Below, piece by piece: positions 28,328-37,728 of a DNA stretch of 64,000 nt; within the stretch, counting starts at the first letter, position 1; each line of letters opens with the position of its first letter. A program made the translations under genes and the position numbers. Origin of the DNA: Eutrigla gurnardus. Its lineage: Eukaryota > Chordata > Actinopteri > Perciformes > Triglidae. The notes beneath the pieces are model-generated. The model made no database searches. It had not been told where the DNA came from and worked only from the letters and a program-made list of their open reading frames with translations. The DNA is taken from contig OY741279.1 in assembly GCA_963514095.1 (NCBI GenBank), positions 7,135,822 to 7,199,821 of the forward strand, read 5' to 3'.

Positions 28328-28936
28328 TAGGGCTGGGCGATTAATTGAATTTCGATTACGATTACGATTTTGGCTTCCCTCGATCATGAAAACAAGATAA
28401 TCGTAAAAAAACGATCATTCTGCCGCACGCCGTGTCTTGTATGGTAAATGTAGCGAACCCTTCCATCCCCACCTGTGCACTCCGCTCCGCCCCGCCCCTG
28501 CCTGAAAAGTTTCGCTTTCAGCCACGCCGGTGCGTAGGCCTATTGCCAGTAGGTGTTTGGGAAGAAGACGGTAGAAAATGGCAGAAAGGCAGCCTTTGGT
28601 CGCGAAGAGAGGGAAAGCAACTTCTGTGGTGTGGAAACACTTCGGTTTCGAGGCGTCTGACCCGGAACAAACAAAGATATTGTGCAAGATATGTCACGCG
28701 ACCGAAAGGACCATTCCTTTCCTTTCCTTTCCATTTTATATAATATATTTTTCTCTTATTTATTTGCATTTTTCTTGTTTTTCAGTTCAAACTTATCATG
28801 TTAAAAGAAATACCAGAGTTCAAAGTTCAATAAATGCTTGTTCTCAAAGCAATGAATAATCGTCTTTAATAATCGTGATTACAATATCAATCAAAATAAT
28901 CGTGATTATGATTTTTGCCATAAACAAGCATCCCTA
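28328..28936 (+). mobile_element. Non-autonomous hAT element (609 bp) in the SPRY exon of TRIM copy 1
   Basis: The element starts TAGGGCTGGGCGATT, and the complement of its right end starts TAGGGATGCTTG. Sub-terminal ATAATCGTGATTA-like words occur at both ends. It is flanked by a perfect 8-bp duplication ATGTCATC (28,320-28,327 and 28,937-28,944), the hAT signature. Inside, a short frame starting at 28,578 (MAERQPLVAKRGK, then WKHFGF and CKICHA) has the start of a BED zinc finger as found at the N-terminus of hAT transposases; the catalytic region is absent. It sits where about 600 bp of SPRY coding sequence is missing relative to copy 3. Confidence 0.88.
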
Positions 28937-30965
28937 ATGTCATCTGTCGAGCAGAGAACACGATAGTTGTACCGTCTTTCTGGGTTTGTAGGAAGTGGAT
29001 GACTGTTGTGCCCGGTCGTTGATCGGGTCATGTGTTCTGATATAGTCAATGAAGAGCTGCCAGTGTTGGGGTCCAGAGTCACAGGAGCTTCAGAGAAAAT
29101 AACAGAAAACAAAAGGGAAAGTTTAGTTGAACCAAAGCGTTACAGTGTATTTACAGAAGGGCAGCCTAGTTCTGTACATGATACTGCAAAATAAACCGTA
29201 AAAAATGTGACAAGGCAGGAACACTTTGCTCACTGTATTGGACGATGCTCTGCATCTTCTTCCAGACTGTGAACAGCAGGTTCCCCAGGTGTTTGGCCTC
29301 ATCGACCAGGGCTCCCAATGGAGCCTCTGGTTCTGGCAGGTTGCACTGGGCTCTGAAGGAACATCAGGCAGCCACAGATTAGCAGTCGCATGTATTTTTA
29401 CAGATTGGTTGCATTTTTGTTTGATGCAAAGCAGCAAATGCCAAAGAATCACAGGACTTTCACCGAGGTTTTACTCCTTTTAAGTAAACCATGTGGGAAT
29501 CGCAGGTTTCAGCATGTGTGATATTAGGCTAAAATAATGTGTGAATAAAACACATTTTTGGTTGCAGAAACATAGAATGCCAACATTGTTTTCTGGTGAC
29601 TGGGTTGGTTATAATCCTTTTCATCATATCAAACCAATTTTTGCTGTATTTGTCGTGCTATTTATTCTTCTATTGCCATATAAAGTATCGACACTTACTA
29701 GTTACCTTCCTATATAGTGATTTGGTTTGTCAGTCCAGTATCCCCACACAATGTCAAAACATTCAAAGTAGGTTTCACTTTTAGAAATGTACGATAACTT
29801 TCCCACCTTCGAAGAGAGAAGTCGGCTTCATTCTCCTCTAAACTTTTCAATCCGGAGCCAAACTGCTGTACCATCAGCCCTGATTATAATTCAGTTTTGA
29901 TAGATTGTGTAAGGAAACTACTTACCGCTCCATAATGGATTTGACATTCTGTCAAATAAAGAAAGAACAGATTAACGAATTACTACCGCTATTCAATATT
30001 AAGAAAGGTATATGAATGAATACAGATCATCAGTACCAGCATGAATGAGACATCCTCAGCTGCCGCCTCCCTCTCTGCGGTTTGGATTTTGTCCTTCAGG
30101 GATTTGATCTCTGCAGTCAAATTAACAATCCTGATGTTCATTTCTTCACTCTTTACCCCGGCCTCGTACTTCAGCGCTTTTATCCGAGTGGCTTCCTCTG
30201 CACGCAGGAACTGGTGAAGCTTCTGAAACTCCTCTTTGATCGACTTCTCTGTCTGCTGATCCTGAAGCTGAGGGAAGAGAAACATGTTGTTTTTAATTAA
30301 AGGAACATGTATGTCGGTTTCTGCCTCATCATGTGTCAGACTCACCTTGATGAGGCCGGCCATTTCATTACACTGGAGCTCTTGTGCTTCAAACGAGCCC
30401 AGTTTGGTCTTCAAATGCACCACTTTCAGCTTGAGTTGGGCCTACAATTCACATTTGCATACATAAAAAAAACAGTGGTTTAGTCATACAAGATATTTGC
30501 ATGTTGTGTGCAATATGAAGTTTCACAGTTGTTTTTAATAAACCAGTGCTTGGACTCGCTTACCCTGCAGGGTGCAGCTGCTTCATCGAGGGGGACGCAG
30601 TTGTGTTTCTTGTGTTTCTGCGCATCCCTACAGATGACGCAGATGAGCTGCTGGTCGTTCTGACAGAAGAGCTTGAGTTTCTCGCCATGCAGACTACACA
30701 TGACGTCAGCAGGAGGCCCCGAACTGGCTCTCTGGTCCTTCTCTCGTCTCAGGGCGTCGGAGAGGTCTCTCAGCGCCAGGTTACGTGGAGGCTGAGCCAT
30801 GGGAAACAGCTCCTTACACACCGGGCACGTGCGGAGTTCACTCTGGCGCCACCACTCCTGGAGACAGCGCGCGCAGAAGCTGTGGCCGCACAGCAGCAGG
30901 ACGGGATCCTTGTAGATGTCACAGCAAACGGGGCACGACCAATCCGTCTCTGACGCCGACGCCAT
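28906..30965 (-). CDS. TRIM copy 1: RING/B-box/coiled-coil protein with truncated SPRY
   Basis: Exons on the - strand: 30965-30564 (RING and B-box, 134 codons), 30441-30346 (32 codons), 30267-30037 (77 codons), 29948-29926 (23 nt), 29352-29234 (119 nt) and 29087-28906. All have AG/GT borders and phases that join in frame, giving 350 codons. RING C3HC4 residues are Cys11, 14, 26, His28, Cys31, 34, 47 and 50. The B-box starts MCSLHGEK near residue 90. Exons 2-3 are Glu/Lys/Gln-rich coiled coil. The PRY begins TPVTLDPNTG, but the frame is cut after NPERRYN and the last 10 residues come from the inserted hAT end. TRIM proteins of this layout are ubiquitin ligases, often antiviral in fish. Without SPRY it would lack target recognition and may be a decoy or a decaying gene. 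Confidence 0.8.
29807..29865 (-). other. Possible 59-nt cassette exon in TRIM copy 1
   Basis: Bordered by TACAG and GTGGG. It reads openly (Q-F-G-S-G-L-K-S-L-E-E-N-E-A-D-F) only if joined directly from exon 3 to the exon beginning A-Q-C. With the 23-nt exon included it gives a stop. It is also found at 40,865-40,920 (3 nt shorter, in frame) and 48,766-48,824. Confidence 0.3.
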
Positions 30966-31094
30966 TGTGTTGCTCCTGCTCGCTTACTTTCACTCTCACA
31001 CCGGTTTCAGTTTGTTTTTTTGCTCTGGTTCAGTTTAGCTCCAAGCGCGTTAAACAAACCGCTGTTACATAAAAAAACATCCTATTTACTGGAG

Positions 31095-32682
31095 CAGGGG
31101 CGAGGCCAGGGGGGGAAAGGTTAGGACGATTCCAAGGGCCCGGCACTGACAGGGGGCCCTTTGAGGGGCTAATAATATTATTTTAATAATGTTGCCCTGT
31201 TTAGGCTTTTGAAATAAAATGTATAATTTCGTCTGTTAAAATAAGCAAATTGAACATGGTTGTCGTTTTCTATAACATTTTTATAACAACATTTCATGTT
31301 GTCATTTACCCCGTCCCCCCTCTCTTTTTGGTACAGTCTGATTCTGGCAGAGCGGGACACGGGAAATGTGTATGCTCAGAGCATGATCAGCTGTTCTGAC
31401 GTGAGCGCTACCGCTGCTTGCAGGTGCTTGCAGTCGCTAAGCAGGACTGATGGGTCGTTAAGTGAACTGAACTATGAAGTCCGGTCACCAAAAGCGTAAA
31501 GAGAAGCAGCAGAAAGCTGAGAGGGAGAAAAAGGGCAGACAACTTGTCACTCAGTTTTTCCCAAAGAAAGGTATTAGTCACTCACCTTGGTGTTTACAAT
31601 ATGCTAGCGAATGATAGACCAACAGATTTCGTATTAACGTGGTTGGATTAGCCTATCAAGAGAACAATTTACAGTTGGCAGTGCAGTGCCATTTTATTTA
31701 AATTATCTACCTTTATTGCCACGGGAGATCAGATTAATATGTAATGTAGGTCTGCACAAAACTAGATGAACTTGTGTGATAAACTAGGCTAATATGCAAG
31801 ATAAAATATTACATTATGCTGGTGCTAATAACCAGTTTCATAACTAATAAGGTGCCCTCAACATGCACAGATTCAGCCTCAGGAGGACACCTGCTCTCAA
31901 TCCAAAACCCAGTTGAAGGAGAAGGAGGTGAGCAATACAATCCATAGATAAAGGCTTTAGGGTTTAAACAGGGTTTATACAGGGAGCAGCTACCAAGGTA
32001 GTTGGCACATTAAAGTTTTGGTGATAACAGACAACAGGCTGAATTAGGCTGAAAAGACTGTTACCTTAAAATGGAAAATCCATGGTCACTAAAATTAATT
32101 TAAGATATTTATTTTCTTTCATGAGCAACAATTGTTAGGCTACTTAGTATGGAGTTCATTTAAATGCAATGTTAATGTGGTGAGAGAACTTGCATGCATC
32201 ACTGTATCAGTATGGATTTATATCAGACTGTATTATGCACATTATGGATACTTCAGAGCCAGGTCCCTCTTCAGGCCATGATGCAGCAGCCAGAGAGGAG
32301 GAAATGAAGGAAACAGAGGAATTCATTTTGAAATCGTGATTACTGATAATGTTTGCCGGAGAGCTCTGGCTCTGAAGTATACATAATGTGCATCTGTTAT
32401 AAATCCGTACTGATACAGTGATGCATGCAAGTTGTTTCAACACATGAACATTTAGAATTAACTCCATACTAAGTAGCCTAACAATAGTTCCTCATGAAAG
32501 AAAAGAAATATCTTAAAGTCTAATTCTGACAGTGGTGCATTTAAAATGATGCCATCAAATGATGTTATCACCTAAACATGCTAGGTACATGATCACATTG
32601 CAGCATACCTTTTCGCAAAATAAGAGGGGGGGCCTAAAATTTTAATCTGTCATGGGGCCCAAGATTTCTGGCGGCGCCCCTG
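31095..32682 (+). mobile_element. hAT-like element remnant (1.59 kb) upstream of TRIM copy 1
   Basis: The ends CAGGGGCGAGGCCAG and (complemented) CAGGGGCGCCGCCAG are inverted relatives. The element splits the shared TRIM upstream sequence between CTATTTACTGGAG and TTCTATGTAAAG, where about 25 bp present in copy 3 are missing, so there is no clear target duplication. A frame beginning MKSGHQKRKEK at 31,474 and running to a donor-like AAAG|GTATT at 31,570 looks like the lysine-rich N-terminus of hAT/TTF-type transposases ending TQFF. No catalytic domain follows. It holds a long internal inverted repeat. Confidence 0.7.
32100..32516. repeat. Inverted repeat inside the hAT-like element
   Basis: The left arm (about 32,100-32,260) starts TTAAGATATTTATTTTCTTT. 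The right arm (about 32,367-32,516) is its imperfect reverse complement, ending AAAGAAATATCTTAA. The arms are about 150 bp with a spacer of about 105 bp. Confidence 0.85.
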
Positions 32683-32753
32683 CTTCTATGTAAAGTAGGA
32701 GGAGCTTTTTTTCATCTCTGCATCATGTGGTTTAGCCCACTTTACTAAGAAGT

Positions 32754-32763
32754 GGAAGTGAAA
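32754..32763. promoter_or_regulatory. Degenerate distal ISRE of TRIM copy 1
   Basis: Reads GGAAGTGAAA where copies 2 and 3 have GAAAGTGAAA, so one half-site is lost. The hAT-like insertion has also moved it to about 1.8 kb from the start codon. Confidence 0.55.
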
Positions 32764-33130
32764 GTGAGCACTATCACTAATAATACCTGCAGTTCAACAG
32801 TGAAGTCGATATGATTATTAAGAGAGTATATACACATGTATGATCGAGGGTATCCAGGTAATACGTTAGTGGTCAGGTAGTCCACTAGTGCACGACTGCC
32901 AGCGCGTACCCATTCAAACTGACGTATTTTCAAAAAGAAGGCGCGCAGTTGTCATTGGCCAGTTTTCGTGATGACAGCCACATCAACCAATCACATTCAA
33001 AGCAACATGGCAACACAGCCAATAGCAATTGTATCAGCGTGGTATCATTTTCTTTATCAGGAAAAGATGATAAAGAAAAGAAATGTTTATTTATTTTTAT
33101 TTGTAGGTGGGTATATATTTAATTACATAA

Positions 33131-33133
<3 letters not shown>

Positions 33134-33184
<51 letters not shown>
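33134..33184. repeat. (CT)n microsatellite
   Basis: About 25 CT units. Confidence 0.97.
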
Positions 33185-33188
<4 letters not shown>

Positions 33189-33589
33189 TATGTGTAAAGC
33201 ACTATATAAACACAGATGAGTTGACTACACTTGATTTAAGCAAAATATCAAAAGCATCAATATTTTTACTGGTACTTGCATTACTTGCTGAACAGCAGAT
33301 AAAGGCCTATTCCAGTTTAATATAACATAGATATAATAGATAGAAATTATTTTAATTGGAATGTATAAATGCTAACCCACTCATATTTTTTTATTTTGCG
33401 ATAATCATTGTTATTTAAGCATCATCTGAATTCAAGCTTTACCCATCAAGTTTACCGATTGCCGTCATTGACCTGTGTTTGACCTCCCCACACATTACGC
33501 TGCCTTCAGCCACTGAAAGACGCGCCATACCTGTCTGCACAGACAGCCTGACCTGTACGTATTTTTGTTAGAATCATTGCCATTATATC

Positions 33590-34030
33590 CAGAATTACAG
33601 TTTGAATATTAAAGTATTCACTAGTCTAATACTATCTAGTCTAATCCAAAGTCTATACAAGTACTTTTATACATACCACATAGTACTAGTGAACTAATAA
33701 GATTTACCTTAACCTTACAGAGAAAAACGTTAGTATGGACATAAATCCTAATATAATGAGCTACATATTTAATTACAGAGTTTGAATGTAAAAGTACACA
33801 TAAATCTAAAACTAATAAGATTTACCTTAAAATTACAGAGAAAAACATTAGATTGTTAGTATGGAAATAAACCTTCATATAACAAGCTACATATTTAATT
33901 GCAGGTTGAATGTATAATTACATGCAAATGTGAAAATAATAAGATTTACTGTAAAATTACAGAAAAAGTGTTAAGATTGTTTTATGGACATAAACCTTTT
34001 TATTACAAGTTACATATTTAATTATAGAGA
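33590..34030. repeat. Diverged tandem repeat, about 120-bp unit
   Basis: The words AATAAGATTTAC (near 33,698, 33,815 and 33,940), TACATATTTAATT (near 33,763, 33,889 and 34,010) and ATGGA-ATAAA recur in order with a spacing of about 117-126 bp. There are at least three copies. Confidence 0.75.
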
Positions 34031-34356
34031 ATTACTGTCATTTTACAATAATTTGTATTAAATTTAAGAAAACGGAAAGATAATGTATAATTCATATAGT
34101 ATTTTTCTGTAAAAAAATGATAAATAAATGTAGTTTGTCATTACTGTCATAATACTTAAAAATAACAGGCAGATTGTTCATTTACTGATAAAGTCTGTAA
34201 TTTTACAGTTTTGTACACTATGTTCAAAGAACAGAAAAACTACTGTAAAAATTAGAGTCATATACCGTAAAATTAGGATTTTTTTTGTTTTTACATTGCA
34301 GGCATTCCAGCTGTAATACCACCGAGATTCGGTATCAGTGTGAGGATTCGGACTCA

Positions 34357-34359
<3 letters not shown>

Positions 34360-34400
<41 letters not shown>
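34360..34400. repeat. (GA)n microsatellite, unit copy
   Basis: Shortened counterpart of the GA tract at 27,538-27,606, with the same flank (GTGAGGATTCGGACTCATGT). Confidence 0.95.
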
Positions 34401-34403
<3 letters not shown>

Positions 34404-35138
34404 CAAATCAAAAATGTGCCTCTCCAAAAAAATGACATTATGACAACATTATGAAACAAGCAAAATAGCCTCAATCTTAATCTGATAACATGCAGATTTG
34501 ACTCTAAACATCTCTCTCATTCACCTCACATTTGCAGGACATAACAATCCCAAAACCATAAAATGGATTACGATGAACAGATATACTCTCGATTTATCAT
34601 TCAGCTAGATTTAAATATGATTATTCCCTATGAGACAACCTCCATTTCCCAAAATGCAACTCAACAGCATCTTTCATTAGACCCTCTTGCCTCCTAAATG
34701 GCCGTAACTTTCAAACCCCACTTTCAAAGCTATCTCATCTATACATATGATGAGTCTGTAACAAACACTCATAAATCCCATGTTACATTACAAGTGTCCA
34801 TATCATGAAGAGGAAACTGGACCTCATGTGTAAAAGTCATAGACTGTATATAAGAAGTGGACATAGTCTCTGTGACTTGAGACTACTTGCAGTAGTGAGA
34901 CGATCAAAAAGAGTTAAGATTAGTTTTCATGAATTGAAAACATCCTGTAAAAGTTGAATATACAGAGCCTGAAGCATACCCTGCTTTACCCTCTATTTTA
35001 CTCTAAAAGGGACCTTTAGTTACTGAAGAAGACTTGAAGCAATCGAGACTGTAAACGTTTTTTTCTTGAGTCGCCCCCTGCTGTCTATTACAAATAATGC
35101 AAGTTCTGCATTTACTTCACTTTTCAGACCCGCAGGAG

Positions 35139-35599
35139 ATTTTAAAGTTTGTAAGTACATCAGGAGTTTATTTAAAAAGAACACTTGCCTGATAGCTTCT
35201 ACTGCTAAAGCTACTCTGTTTGCGTAGACGGCACGTCTGTTTACACAGCTTCTTCTTCGTTGGTGTTTAATGGCAGTCGGCGTATACCCAGCTGTTTCCG
35301 TGACGCGAGTTTCACGCGTGAGTATGAAAAGATTTTGCTTAATTTTTTTTTTTTTATAAATGCTTATATTATCAGGTTGACAAGCATTCATAAAAAATCG
35401 GCGAAACTTTTTACGCTGGCGTGAAACTCGTGTCACGGAAACAGCTGGGTATACGCCAACTGCCATTAAACACCAACGAAGAAGAAGCTGTGTAAACACG
35501 GACGTGCTGTCTACGCAAACAGCGTAGCTTTAGCAGTAGAAGCTATCAGGCAAGTGTTCTTTTTAAATAAACTCCTGGTGTACTTACAAACTTTAAAAT
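35139..35599. repeat. Large palindrome (arms about 180 bp)
   Basis: The left arm (35,139-35,318) starts ATTTTAAAGTTTGTAAGTAC. The right arm (35,413-35,599) is its reverse complement with few mismatches, ending CTTACAAACTTTAAAAT. The spacer is about 95 bp. Together with 35,600-35,845 it stands where exons 4-7 of TRIM copy 2 should be. Confidence 0.92.
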
Positions 35600-35841
35600 G
35601 CCTGGTTTTGTGAGTACAGACCCTATGTGTACTACTGCAGAAGTTTGGTAACATTCCATGCATTATTAGTGGGGAAATTTATGAGATATACTCTATGTAC
35701 CATCGCGCTATTACAAAGCCGTTCGGCTGATCGCCCTATCTTGACCACTGCTGACCATCGCTAAAAATGCTTCCGAGGGAGTGTTTGGCTGGAGGTCTTG
35801 GTGGAAATTACCTAGGGTCCATTTCACTCCGAACCATCACT
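35139..35841. mobile_element. Foldback-type DNA element ending at a TTAA site
   Basis: The right end reads GAACCATCACTT followed by TTAA (35,842-35,845), and unit homology resumes at GAAAGGTATATGAA. In the other units the same place also reads TTAAGAAAGG, so TTAA is the target. TTAA insertion is typical of piggyBac and Kolobok elements, and the sub-terminal sequence resembles a repeat I recall as common in fish. The left end is not clean; a deletion of TRIM exons 4-7 accompanied or followed the insertion. Confidence 0.55.
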
Positions 35842-35875
35842 TTAAGAAAGGTATATGAATACAGATCATCAGTAC

Positions 35876-37490
35876 CAGCATGAATGAGACATCCTTAGCT
35901 GCCGCCTCCCTCTCTGCGGTTTGGATTTTGTCTTTCAGGGATTGATCTCTGCAGTCAAATTAACAATCCTGATGTTCATTGCTTCACTCTTTTCCCCGGC
36001 CTCGTACTTCAGCGCTTTTATCCGAGTGGCTTCCTCTGCACGCAGGAACTGGTGAAGCTTCTGAAACTCCTCTTTGATCGACTTCTCTGTCTGCTGATCC
36101 TGAAGCTGAGGGAAGAGAAACATGTTGTTTTTTTAAATTAAAGGAACATGTATGTCGGTTTCTGCCTCATCATGTGTCAGACTCACCTTGATGAGGCCGG
36201 CCATTTCATTACACTGGACCTTTTGTGCTTCAAACAAGCCCAGTTTGGTCCTCAAATACCTAATTTTCAGCTTGAGTTGGGCCTACAATTTACATTTGCA
36301 TACATAAAAAAACAGTGGTTTAGTCATACAAGATATTCGCATGTTGTGTGCAATATGAAGTTTTGCAGTTGTTTTTAATAAACAAGTGCTTGGACTGGCT
36401 TACCCTGCAGGGTCCAGTTGCTTCATCGAGGGGGACGCAGTTGTGTTTCTTGTGTTTCTGCGCATCCCTACAGATGACGCAGATGAGCTGCTGGTCGTCC
36501 TGACAGAAGAGCTTAGCTGCGTTTCAATAACGGTTTGAGTCGCCCTCGCTCACTTGCCCTAAGCACTTGCCCTCGGGGGAATCCCCGCCGCCATCTTAAG
36601 GGCTGTTCCATTTCCCTGAACAGCTGAAGTGAACTCCGTGAGATCGACCCTTGAGGGCTGAGTGATCGAGTGAACAACGATGGCCACTTCAGAGCTGTAT
36701 ATCACCCACAATGCATTGCAGTGGTGCACGAAAAATATGTCCATGCGGTGGCGATAATGAACCTCAAACACCATTGTCTGCTGTCTATTCACCACCAAGG
36801 AAGAAGAAGAAAGTAGAATTCAATTTAATTCATTTTCTTAAATTGTGCAATCAGACTGTCTGTTGCAGAGTTATGGCAGAGCCCAACGTTTACAAGTGTA
36901 AGTAAATAAGCCGACGTATTGCCATCAAGCGTAGAATACGTCTTCGTCTCAATGAAATGAGTCTCCGCATATTCTGTGTAATTTGGAATAGGCAGTATAG
37001 CGCTACTCCAACAACGTGTGGTTGATCCATGATTGTCTGGGCTGTTAGTGAACGAGGGCAGGTGTGTTCCATTTACCTCTTTCACTCCCCCTCCGCCCTC
37101 TTTCCCTCCGCCCTCCAAGTGGCCTCCGTGTGACGTCATAGCAAGGGCTTAGGGCAAGTGAGCGAGGGCGACTCAAACCGTTATTGAAACGCAGCCCTTG
37201 AGTTTCTCGCCGTGCAGACTGCACATGACGTCAGCAGGAGGCCCCGAACCGGCTCTCTGGTCCTTCTCTCGTCTCAGGGCGTCGGAGAGGTCTCTCAGCG
37301 CCAGGTTACGTGGAGGCTTAGCCATGGGAAACAGCTCCTTACACAGCGGGCACGTGCGGAGTCCACTCTGGCGCCACCACTCCTGGAGACAGCGCGCGCA
37401 GAAGCTGTGGCCGCAAAGCAGCACGACGGGATCCTTGTAGATGTCACAGCACACGGGGCACGACCAATCCGTCTCTGGCGCCGACGCCAT
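35876..37490 (-). pseudogene. TRIM copy 2, interrupted pseudogene
   Basis: Exon 1 is split: 37490-37200 codes the RING and the start of the B-box (to HGEKLK), and 36514-36404 codes the rest. The two parts sum to the normal 402 nt. Between them lies a 682-bp inverted-repeat element. Exon 2 (36282-36187, 96 nt) is intact. Exon 3 (36105-35876) has 230 nt instead of 231, because a T is lost in GGGATTGATCTC, causing a frameshift. Exons 4-7 are absent, replaced by a palindromic element. The RING cysteines are conserved and the distal promoter ISRE is perfect, so transcription of a RING-only fragment is possible, but as a TRIM gene it is dead. Confidence 0.92.
36515..37196. mobile_element. 682-bp inverted-repeat element (MITE) in the B-box of TRIM copy 2
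   Basis: The ends share a perfect inverted repeat of about 49 bp, starting GCTGCGTTTCAATAACGGTT and ending with CCCTAAGC. It is flanked by a 3-bp CTT duplication (36,512-36,514 and 37,197-37,199). Removing it restores GAAGAGCTTGAGTTTCTC exactly as in the other copies. A 3-bp duplication fits PIF/Harbinger-type elements, although their usual target is TWA. No transposase frame is present. Confidence 0.92.
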
Positions 37491-37718
37491 TGTGTTGCTC
37501 CTGCTCGCTTACTTTCACTCTCACACCGGTTTCAGTTTGTTTTTTTGCTCTGGTTCAGTTTAGCTCCAAGCGCGTTAAACAAACCGCTGTTACATAAAAA
37601 AACATCCTATTTACTGGAGCCTCTTCCTGTCCGTTTCTTCCTGACTTCTATGTAAAGTAGGAGGAGCTTTTTTTTTTCATCTCTGCATCATGTGGTTTAG
37701 CCCACTTTACTAAGAAGT

Positions 37719-37728
37719 GAAAGTGAAA
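37719..37728. promoter_or_regulatory. Distal ISRE core of TRIM copy 2
   Basis: GAAAGTGAAA, a perfect GAAANNGAAA core, about 230 bp upstream of the exon 1 start codon and inside GTGAAAGTGAAAGTGAG. Known binding site type for IRF and ISGF3 factors. Confidence 0.6.

Larger units (their letters stand above)
32846..34297. other. Non-unit DNA within the array between copies 1 and 2
   Basis: Sequence homologous to the unit stops at GATCGAGGGT (32,845) and resumes at GCAGGCATTCCAGC (34,298). The block replaces unit DNA seen elsewhere. It contains a CT microsatellite (33,134-33,184) and a diverged tandem repeat of about 120 bp (33,590-34,030). No coding sequence is seen. Confidence 0.65.

Noticed and set aside
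28578..28859. BED-finger frame as an independent host gene (ZBED-type)
   Set aside because: It lies wholly inside a 609-bp element with hAT ends and an 8-bp duplication and stops after the finger. It is a transposase remnant.
33590..34030. CRISPR-like array
   Set aside because: The repeat unit is about 120 bp, diverged, without constant short repeats and unique spacers, and the DNA is vertebrate.
35020..35499. 159-codon open frame
   Set aside because: It runs through both arms of the palindrome, so the peptide is an effect of the inverted repeat; there is no domain.
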